From the NCBI RefSeq assembly GCF_000149955.1, contig NC_030994.1, positions 1,851,071-1,915,070 of the forward strand: a stretch of 64,000 nt of DNA, given 5' to 3'. Of the stretch, positions 12,376-21,198 are shown piece after piece. Position 1 is the stretch's first letter. Each line of letters begins with the position of its first letter. The position numbers and the translations under genes are program-made. The notes beneath the pieces are model-generated. The model worked only from the letters and a program-made list of their open reading frames with translations. It had not been told where the DNA came from and searched no databases. Source of the stretch: Fusarium oxysporum f. sp. lycopersici 4287. Lineage: Eukaryota > Ascomycota > Sordariomycetes > Hypocreales > Nectriaceae.

Positions 12376-13898
12376 CTATTCGAGTGCGATTAGTCTCGGA
12401 ACGGTATCTTCACGGACTTCCACATTTGCCAACTTGGGGCATGCTCCATGCTCTATCAAAACCAGACCAATATCCCCTCTTCCCTTTCTAACGTAATACC
12501 ACAACGGTGTATGCCCATCAATGACCTTATTAAAGTGTCTTATCTTCCCACAGACAAGTTTGGCTATGTCAACTTCTGTCTTTGCATATAATGGATTGCT
12601 CAGTGACGTTATCAGATTCATAATGGGAAGCGCTTCGCCCTGCGCCTGCGAAAGGTCACCTTCTGGCATTGTATCAAAGTCGGCTTCAGCTCCAGCTTCC
12701 AGTAAAATTTTAACAATTTCGTGGTTCTGGTTTCGCTTGAGCGCATCTGCTAGCAATAACCGCTTCTGACCTGTCTCGCTGTTGATCGGATTTGGCGAAG
12801 CACCCGCTTCTAGAAGAAGCTGGACAGCTTCGACGTATCGCTTGTTTATGGCAAAAAGTAGGGGACTGACGTTCCTTATGGTATTTGCGTATATGTCTGC
12901 GTTGGCCTGCTGGACAAGATAACGAATAGTGCTGAAGTGATTGTGACGAGTGTCCAGAGCATTCAGAGCACCCTTGCTCTTGGGCATGTTGGTTTCTTTG
13001 CTCCAATCGCAGTCATCCATTGGTCCCCAAGAAACGAGATGGCATAAAGCCGTTTCGTCGGTGTCGTGTGTGGCATCGACGTCCGCTCCTCTGCTGATGA
13101 GCAGTTTGGCCTGATGTGTTAGTTAGCTTGTCATGGGATCCCTGAAGGTTACCGACCGACCCGAAGACGTCTGCAACACTTACCACATCTTCATTTAACG
13201 CGTATGCCAAAGGAGGTAGTCTCTTCCCATCTGGCGTATTTGGTTTGAAACCATTGTCCAATAGTAATGTGGCGATTGCTGTGTTCCCACGCAGGCAGGC
13301 TAGGTGCAAAAGGCTGCTCCGGCTTCCCCAGTGCAAATACCCATAGGCCGGGCCTAAAGGACCCGTCCTCTGGACGGTCTTGTATCTTAAGGCGTAGAGA
13401 CGGTCATTTTGGAAAGGCTGGTTAATCTTATCTTCGACATTTGTGCCGGTCCGCTCTAGAGCTTCCAGGGAGCCTTTTGCTGTTTCGAGGGCACCAAACC
13501 AGGTCGCCCATTGAAGAGCTAGGGGCTGTTGATGATCGAGTTTGAGTGAGTCTTTTGCATCTTTGTCGTACAGACGTGGAAGGACAATCGCTTTGAGACT
13601 TTTGCAGGCCAGTGCCAAGTAGAGCAGGCCCTTGTAAGGCCCCTTTAGCAAGGAGATCTCATCTGTTATGAGATGCATCATCTCAACAGGCATAGCTAAT
13701 TCTAAAAGGAAACAGTTTAGTGATAGATCCAATGAGTCTAGATTGCACAGACTTACCTTCTTAGTACGCCCTCATAATAATTACATCCTGTGCAATGCGG
13801 TTTTGTTGAAAGCATGGATCCCGTCTCTTTTATTTCGTTGCTCAAAAGGGTAACTTACCATTGAGATGCGCAATCGTTCTTTGTTTGGGCTGATCCAT
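12376..13898 (-). CDS. ankyrin-repeat protein with F-box-like N-terminus
   Basis: Three exons: 13898-13859 (ATG GAT CAG), 13701-13184, 13110-12376, 430 aa; every phase agrees. Joining exon 1 to exon 2 gives IAHLNELAMPVEMMHLITDE, which resembles an F-box start (LxxLPxEhhxxI) or the related N-terminal helix found in fungal ankyrin proteins. Ankyrin units follow: SLLHLACLRGNTAIATLLLD, LPPLAYALNEDVAKLLISRG, SPLLFAINKRYVEAVQLLLE, ADALKRNQNHEIVKILLE and TPLWYYVRKGRGDIGLVLIE. If the F-box is real it would be a substrate adaptor for an SCF ubiquitin ligase; this is inference. Intron 1 (13858-13702) contains extra splice-like sites described in the findings. Such proteins are variable and numerous in Fusarium-like genomes. 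Confidence 0.8.
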
Positions 13899-15073
13899 GT
13901 TGGCCTGATGGGACCGAATGTGAAGATTTGTGTTGATTGAGGAGAACGAAGTGATATTTATTGTGTGGAGGTTGCCTTTTGTATGGCCCAAGGTGAGTAA
14001 AGCCCAAATGGCTGGGTGTTGGTTGAGTTGTGAGATGAAGACAAATGATTGGATGGCCAGGGCCTGATTGCTGCCTATGCCTGCTGCCCTAGAATACCTT
14101 TATTTTATGTTTGTTTTATGGTCTCATTGGCTCATTCATTATTGGGTACTCTCTGAATTCGAAGCCGTATTTGATAAACCCCTATGCTTCATTCATCAAT
14201 CTTTCTAGTCAAATTAGGGAGGAATTGGCCTATCGTTCCCTCTTTTTCTTGTATCTAATGCCTGTTTCCCCAGCAAGGCGGTGGATAGCTGTTGATAAGT
14301 GCATATTGGATGGAATACCCTTGAGTTGAGGTAACTTGGTAGTCACAAGTCAACTCAAAATCATTTACTTACCTGATACTTGTGGCTCAGGTTAAGGAAG
14401 ACTGCGAAGCAGATAGGAAGTTGGTGTAGGCCTAATTCTTAAATAAGCTAGGCTACCTATATAATCTCGAGTCACTAAGATATGTTTAATTGACACGGTT
14501 GATATGTACTAAACGCACATCTTGAAGTCTATTGAGAATTAATTAGTATTCACTCTGATGTCTCGCCTTGCCAATCAACTTGCTGAAGGGCATACGTAAT
14601 GACTCTATATGTGGCAATCATGCTTGGCTGAGTCTGTGTAATATCACGATGATGCGTCTCTGATATTAAAAGAGTCTCACTTATATGATATCAAAACATG
14701 AAATTTATCTCAGGCACTACATGAGGAATTTCAAGACTAAGTAAATGGCATTTGACTGTTGTACCGTGGTGTTGTGGCGCTCAGCCGCTTCGGCCCCTCA
14801 TTGAGCCCCACCGAAGAATATCCCACCTTCTAAATCCAACCTCATTCAACTCTCCACTTCAAGACCGCGAACGACATTGCATCTACAAGCGTCCTGTTGG
14901 GACTCTTATGGCCATTGATAATCAAATACACGATTAGACTTCTCAGGGTATATTTATTTGCAGGCGGACGCAGAAGCACAGCTGGGCCCACGATCATTCT
15001 TAAGCCGAAACGGACCAGCACACGACATCACCTTCAGCATCACGACAGACAATATAATACAACTCTCGACGAC
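13899..15073. other. divergent intergenic region ankyrin gene/srp14
   Basis: About 1.2 kb, AT-rich toward 14400-14750. It must carry both promoters. No supportable coding sequence. Confidence 0.5.
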
Positions 15074-15549
15074 ATGGTGTATCTCAAGACAAGCCAGGAA
15101 TGGCTCGACCAGTCCATGGCTCTCCTAGAGGCCCGTCCTGCCACCGTGCGTCCACGCGCCGACCACTCAACCTCAAGCTAACCACAACACCATAGACTCT
15201 CATTACCACAACATACAAGCTCAAACCTGGCCCTACGCGACCCGATGCAGACGGCGACACACCCGTCACCAAGCCCCCACGCGGCGCTCTCGTCCTCAAG
15301 GCCTACGATCCCATTGGCGGCGCAACCATCAAGTACCGCACCACGAAGGCGCAGGAGGTTACTCGTTTGATACATGCTTCTCTGGGTCGGCTAGGAAGGA
15401 GTATGGCTGCGGTGCCGGATGTACCTGAAGTGACGATGGCAGATGGCGATGGTGCAACTCCTGCGGAGGAGTCACAAGCTGCTACGCCGACACCGCAGGC
15501 GGCACAAGGGGGTGGAGGTGGAAAGAAGAAGAAGAAGGGCAAGAAATAA
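15074..15549 (+). CDS. srp14: signal recognition particle subunit SRP14
   Basis: Two exons, 15074-15145 and 15196-15549, with a 50-bp intron (donor GTGCGT, branch CTAAC, acceptor CATAG), 141 aa. The conserved core is GALVLKAYDPIGGATIKYRT followed by AQEVTRLIHASLGRLGRSM, matching the SRP9/14-fold strand and C-terminal helix. The tail is low-complexity and ends in a Gly/Lys run (GGGGGKKKKKGKK), typical of fungal and animal SRP14. SRP14 belongs to the Alu domain of the cytosolic signal recognition particle, which slows translation during targeting to the ER. Without splicing the frame closes soon after the first exon. Confidence 0.9.
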
Positions 15550-16189
15550 GATATCCGAGCTCGATGAGTTGTTTTGAGTGCTTCTGGTAGATTCAATGTA
15601 TATTTGTGGATATGAGGATTGATGACCATGGAATGAAGCTTGCAGCAGATATGACATTTGAAAAGAGTAGCATTGTTAAATGCAGTCTTCATTCAAGAGA
15701 TGCCACTTTGTAGACTTCTTACGTTCTCAAGTCTCTCTTCACTACACGAAACCAAGAGCCAGGCGAGTCTACAAAGTCCAGTATCAAAAGCTTCAACCAT
15801 GAGTAGAGGACTAAGGGAAGACAAACATGAAAGTACCTTACTCAAAGTCACAGGCAACGATCAAAGAGTATACTAATCTAATCAATTTATCTCTATCTAG
15901 GAGAGTGGTAAAGTAATATCGTCATCCATAAATACGATTAAGCCGTCAATGCTATTTTCATCCACCCTGAGTCCAGATCCCCTAACGCCGTGTCGATCCG
16001 TGCAAATTCAGCTTCCGGATCCAAAGTATGATTGCGACCTTGCCAACCGTAGTATTAACCAAGCATCGCCGTCCCGAGGCCCCATTCAGATGTACAAACA
16101 AGAAGTAAAACAGGGTATATGTTCACATGTGCGCGTGCCAATGAGCAACTGCCCAGGCCGAAGGAAAGAGAAACGACAAGGCGAAACGC
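15550..16189. other. convergent spacer srp14/rnr2
   Basis: Region between convergent genes that should contain both 3' UTRs. The short frames present have no recognisable features. Confidence 0.5.
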
Positions 16190-17563
16190 TTAGAAATCCT
16201 CGTCAAAGGTGAAGTCACCGCCGTTCTCACCCTTGGGGGACTCGTCCTCCTCAGTCTTCTTAGTGGCACTGTGGAGGACACCGGCCTTCTGGTAGTCGGC
16301 AACACGCTTCTCGAAGAAGTTGGTCTTGCCACCAAGGGAGATGTTCTCCATGAAGTCGAAGGGGTTGGTGGCCTTGTAAACCTTCTCGTTGCCAAGCGCG
16401 ACAAGGAGACGATCAGCGACGAACTCAATGTACTGCTTCATGAGGTCAGAGTTCATGCCGAGAAGGGCACAGGGAAGAGCCTCAGTGAGGAACTCCTGCT
16501 CAATGGTGACGGCATCAGTAATGATATCCTGGATCATCTGCTTGCTGGCACGACCCTTGAGGTGAGAGTGGAGGAGGCAGGCAAAGTCAGTGTGAAGACC
16601 CTCATCACGAGAGATGAGCTCGTTGGAGAAGGTCAGACCGGGCATGAGACCACGCTTCTTGAGCCAGAAGATAGAGGCGAAGGCACCACTGAAGAAGATA
16701 CCCTCAACAGCAGCGAAAGCAACGAGACGCTGGGCAAAGGAGGAGTCCTTATCCTGGATCCATCGGATGGCCCAGTCGGCCTTCTTTCGGATGCAGGGGA
16801 TGGTCTCAATGGCGTTAAAGAGGTAGGTTCGCTGAGCGGGCTCCTTGATGTAGGTGTCAATGAGCAGGGAGTAGGTCTCGGAGTGGATGTTCTCCATCAT
16901 GATCTGGAAGCCGTAGAAGCAACGAGCCTCGGGGATCTGGACCTCGCCACTGAATCGCTAAGACGAGGTTCTCGTTGACAATACCATCAGACGCAGCGAA
17001 GAAAGCAAGGATGTGAGAGACGAAGAACTGCTCATCGGCAGTCAGGCGGTTGTTCCAGTCATGGAGATCCTTGGAAAGATCAATCTCCTCAGCGGTCCAG
17101 AAGGAAGCCTCAGCCTTCTTGTACATTTGCCAAATCTATCATGGTCTGTTAGCATGGGTCGCGTGTGGGGTGACCACTTTACGCGTCAAAACGCGTCACA
17201 TACCTCATGGTACTTGATGGGAAAGAGAACGAAACGTTGGGGGTTCTCCTGAAGGAGAGGCTCATCGGCCTCCTCAGACTTGATGCCAGGGGCAACAGCG
17301 GCCTTGGTCTCTTCCTTCTTGGGCTCTTCGACAATCTTTGTCTTGAGGTCGGTGGTATCGAGGGACTTGTTCAAAGGCTCGTTCTCCTTATTGGCGGCGC
17401 CGAAGTCGAGCTTCTTGACGGGAGACTCCATTTTGAAGTTCTCAATGGCGGAAGCAGCCTATGGTGAGCGTGTTAGCAATGAATTGGCTTTGGTGGGTAT
17501 GTGCAGCTGCGTGCACTTGGGGACGTCACATACCTGCTTCGAAGGAGTGATTTGCGCAGCCAT
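16190..17563 (-). CDS. rnr2: ribonucleoside-diphosphate reductase small subunit (R2), with a one-base frameshift
   Basis: Exons 17563-17534, 17458-17204 and 17135-16190. Apart from one frame break the product would be about 409 aa. The N-terminal linker ([18 protein letters not shown]) precedes the ferritin-like R2 domain: [12 protein letters not shown] with the first iron-ligand Asp, then [20 protein letters not shown] with Glu and His ligands and the radical Tyr, then [20 protein letters not shown] and [14 protein letters not shown] with further ligands. It ends in FTFDEDF, the R1-binding tail. Exon 3 is 946 nt, one more than a multiple of three: after [10 protein letters not shown] the frame must shift around 16956-16960 to reach [12 protein letters not shown]2 holds the diiron-tyrosyl radical that makes dNTP synthesis possible. 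Because the rest is intact, a sequencing error is the simplest explanation; a paralogous pseudogene is less likely. ACGCGT elements lie in intron 2 and upstream. Confidence 0.93.
17181..17196. promoter_or_regulatory. paired ACGCGT (MCB-like) elements in rnr2 intron 2
   Basis: ACGCGT occurs at 17181-17186 and 17191-17196, a few bases inside the 5' splice site of rnr2 intron 2. ACGCGT is the MluI cell-cycle box bound by MBF in yeasts, a known regulator of RNR genes. Function here is inferred. Confidence 0.45.
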
Positions 17564-19026
17564 TGTATTGTGAGTGTGAGTGTCTGAGGGAGAGAAGTAG
17601 AATTAGGTTGATCAGAGCAATACAGAAACAAGACAAAGGCTTTGTGTATGCGTGAAGCTCTTGAGGTTGAGGTATTGTGGGTTGCGGTGGTGATGGTCTG
17701 GTCCAAAGTAAAGAATGGGATGAAGGCGATGGGCTTTTGTATAAGTCTTGATGCGCTGTCACGTGGGGCTAAAGCGCGTCAGGTCGCGCTGGGCAATACA
17801 AATAGCGGGCCATTTTAAAGTACTTTTACTGCGTCAGGGCAGGGGTGCCGCTGCGCGTCACTGGGTGAACCAGGGGCTTTTCGGCGCCATTCGGACTGCT
17901 ACTGGCAGCACCCAAGGCGCTAGTGCTGGAGCTGTACCATGAGAACATCCAGCCACCAGGATGAATCAAGCAAGTGAGACGCGTAGATTCGCGTTTTAGG
18001 CAGATTCACGTTCTTCTTTGGTATGGTTCAAGTGCTGTACTTCGTGTTTCTCTCAATTGCTCCACTGTCCTTGCACGGTACCTGCTTTATTGCAGGGAGT
18101 GATGATTCAGACTTTGTCAGGATTAACGTCATGGGCATCTTTTATCAATCAGCACACTTTGGCGTGAAGATCCATTCATGAGGTGGCCTCCCTTGTTCAC
18201 GTCGTTGGGCCAATGTATGCGAAATGGGCTGTGGCCAGGGCATGATAGTGGTGCGAGGCGGGACAGAACTCATGAGACTAAGGTACCTATGCCAGGTGGG
18301 AGAAGTTATGATGAGGTCCTACCGTGCACTGGGATCAGATTCATGCAGAAATGATGGCCATTGAACCTTTTCTGCAACTGCTACAAGCGCCATTGAACTG
18401 CTACGAACTTTCCCCGTAACTCAACTTCACTCCCAGGGTGAGAAACGCGTTCCTGGGGTTACACCGCGTTCCGGCCTGGGCCCTGGATCTGACGTGATAG
18501 GCTCAGGGATGGAACGCCTCCTACGAGCTCCCTTTTGCTATCCGCAGTCCCAAAGTTGCAACTAAATTCAAATCAGCTTGGACCAGGCCAAGGCGAGACC
18601 GTTTTTAAATTGAAACCCCTTAGAGTCCTAGATCGGAGGCTTCAAGATTATTGTTCATCTCTGTCACGGTTCCACTCGAGTCAGTTGCTTGGTCGATGAA
18701 AATGCCAAGTAAAGTTATCAGATCTTATTCTCTAATTTAATTCGAGGATTACAACCCACGCACGACTGCACCCACTTTATCAATCAGTAAGTGTCATGGC
18801 GTCTCATAGATTCGTAAGGTAAGGTAGGTGTCCATACTGAACATCATTCATAGACAACGCGACAATGAAACGCGTCTCCATCTTCCGATCATACAAGCAT
18901 TACCAAATATCCTCACCCCATCATAATAATCCTGACTCACAAGGGCCCGCCCTTCCGTCAGCGTGGTCGGTCTATTTCCTTTCTCTTCATTTCCCTCGCC
19001 GTCCACGTAAATCCGAGTTGCCGACT
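17564..19026. other. upstream region of rnr2 and 3' flank of DUF4112 gene
   Basis: 1.46 kb between two genes on the minus strand. It should hold the rnr2 promoter and 5' UTR and the 3' end of the DUF4112 transcript. GCGCGTC and ACGCGT-type words are frequent. No coding region supported. Confidence 0.5.
17979..17984. promoter_or_regulatory. upstream ACGCGT element of rnr2
   Basis: ACGCGT about 420 bp upstream of the rnr2 start codon. Further copies lie at 18445-18450 and 18870-18875, in the same gene-free stretch. Consistent with MBF-type S-phase control, not proven. Confidence 0.4.
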
Positions 19027-19994
19027 TTAGCGTCGGTCTCTATCTCGTCGCTGTGATCTTTGACTTCGGGACCCACGCTCAGCTTCACCTGTTTCAATAT
19101 CGTGTGGTTGAGCTCTGCTGCGACCAAAGAATCCGCGGCTCTCGCGGACTCGTGCCGGTTCCGGCTCGATGGGACGATCATCACGGCGGCGATCTCGGCT
19201 GCGACTGCGGCTGTGTCGACGACGCTCCGACATGGAGGGATTTCGCGATGGTGGGTTTGACACATACTCTGGTGGATCCTGGGCCTGAAGTCGATCAAAT
19301 TGTTCAGGATCGCTGGGGTCAATGGCTGGCACTGGCAATCCGCTCTTCTTCAAGTTCTTGCGTCCTTCCTCACGCAAGTGTTGCTCAAGAAGTGCAGCAT
19401 TGCGAGTATTGGCTTTGAAAGCCGCGTCGACTATGTCTCCAGCAAAGGGCACAATTCCAATGACAAAGTCGATGATGATATTGAACATCATCCTGGACTT
19501 GACAGAGGTTGGCAGCCCACCATCGATCTTCATGCAGGTCCTCATAACCAAAAGGGCAAGCAACATATCCAAAACGTCACCAATTCTATAAAGTCCATGT
19601 TAGCTTCGATGGAAACCCAAGTTGGGATTGGAGATCAAACTTACGCAGGGATTAATCCCAAAACGCTACCCCAGCCAAATCGGATGCCGCAGCAACTGAA
19701 AAGAGCCAGGTCGAGACGGTAAGCTCGGCGCTTGACCTTGGTCAAAACCTTGCCATCATTTTCGGAAATGCCTGGAGGAAGAGCCTTCTTTCGCTTTTTA
19801 ACTTTGCCAGTAGGCGTTCCATCTAGGCGAGTAGCTGGGACATGCTCAAAGTAGGGATCCTGTGAATGAAGCGTTAGTTTGCCGGGTCTAAACAATAGGT
19901 TGAGTCGATGCTTTCATACCTCAGTTCCAAATTTGTTCTGGACAGTCTCTCCCAAGATCTTCTTGGTGACGAGCTTTGCGACAAGTGATGCCAT
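19027..19994 (-). CDS. DUF4112 family protein
   Basis: Three exons: 19994-19920, 19859-19645, 19585-19027, 282 aa. The core, from RAYRLDLALFSCCGIRFGWG through LGLIPAIGDVLDMLLALLV to IIIDFVIGIVPFAGDIVDAA, shows the two paired helices with the IP-x(2)-GD pattern of DUF4112, a family of small probable membrane proteins of unknown function in bacteria and fungi. The intron phase restores IPAIGDVLD exactly, which supports the model. The C-terminal 100 residues are disordered and rich in Arg, Ser and Asp with RS-like dipeptides (RRHSRSRSRDRRRDD, SQRSQRRDRDRR). No biochemical role can be given. Divergent from dcp2. Confidence 0.85.
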
Positions 19995-21198
19995 GTTTTA
20001 TAGCAAGAGCAGCACTTCGCTTAAAGAAGTCGTTGGTCTTCTTAATATTGCTGAAGCGACGAGCTTGGCAGAGGCGGGAGTATGATCAAAGACAAGACCA
20101 CTCCACTAACAAGAAATGTATGTCACTGCTTGAAATCCCGAGACGAAGATTGGGCGAGCCAAGACAATGAGAGGGTGCTTCTCTTATTAAATAAGGGGAG
20201 GACAAGGTCCTGAAAGAATGACCACTCTTTGTGCTTGTAGTGACTTTCCTGTGCGACTGGTCGGTCAATTACCTGTTTTCAAGTATTTATGATGTCCATG
20301 GTGAGGGAGCCCAGTCGGTGCTGTGACCGATGATGTAATATTGGCGGCCACCCGAACTTCTGGAACCTACAGAACTGCAGCAAGTCAGCCCCTGCAGTCT
20401 AGAAGCATTCATGCGTAGACTTTAGCTCAGCAAAACCGGTTAAACCACTGCTGCAATGCCGATCATGCACATGCGCTGGCATATTTTTCAGTGGCGATTG
20501 AGCATTACCTCTGAAACGTCCATGCAACTCTAGACGGGAGGGAACCTGTTAGGAAAAACTGAGTTGGACGATCATGAACGGTGTTGCACCGCCACAGCGA
20601 TCGAGCTATTCTGTGGCGAGTGATCGCAATCGTGGCTCAGCAGCTAGCTCCCTCTGACTTGGAGACTGGGCTCCATCTCACGAAGCACTGGACCTGCCTG
20701 AAAGCGGGCACCTCAGCCAAAGGCAGGGTACCTAAGGCGCGAATGAGAATGGGTCTTTGACCTCGCTGGTCTCATTGCGATCCAATGTTATCAGTCCAAA
20801 CCTGACAACAACACCAACAACAAATCACATCCGAAATCCACCATCTCGGCCTTTGCATTGCCGCCTCGACCCCGCGTGTCCTCAAAGAGACGTTGCATTC
20901 TACTGAGACTCGTTCACATTCACTTCGTACAGCGTTCCTATCTTCGGTAGCTTCTCGAGTGACCTAGCTTTCCTCTCCCTCTTCGACCACCGCTCGCGTC
21001 TTTTCGCTTGTCGCAGTCGTTCCTCTGCATTATCTTGGCTTTCGCACTTCAATCATGGTCAGCTTGCCTTCGCAGCTACGTTCGCACTATCGTCTCGCAA
21101 AGTCTTGAAAAGGCGTCAACAAACATAAGAGAAAAACAACACCCGAATATTAAATACATCTACCATAGCATGAGCCGCGTGACTCCAACATCACCATC
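19995..21198. other. divergent intergenic region DUF4112 gene/dcp2
   Basis: 1.2 kb with both promoters. The part next to dcp2 (about 20800-21150) is pyrimidine-rich on the + strand, as expected for a 5' leader. No gene seen. Confidence 0.5.

Noticed and set aside
16271..16978. 235-codon open frame on the + strand, antisense to rnr2
   Set aside because: It is the complement of highly conserved R2 coding sequence; its composition follows from rnr2 codon usage and it has no family signature.
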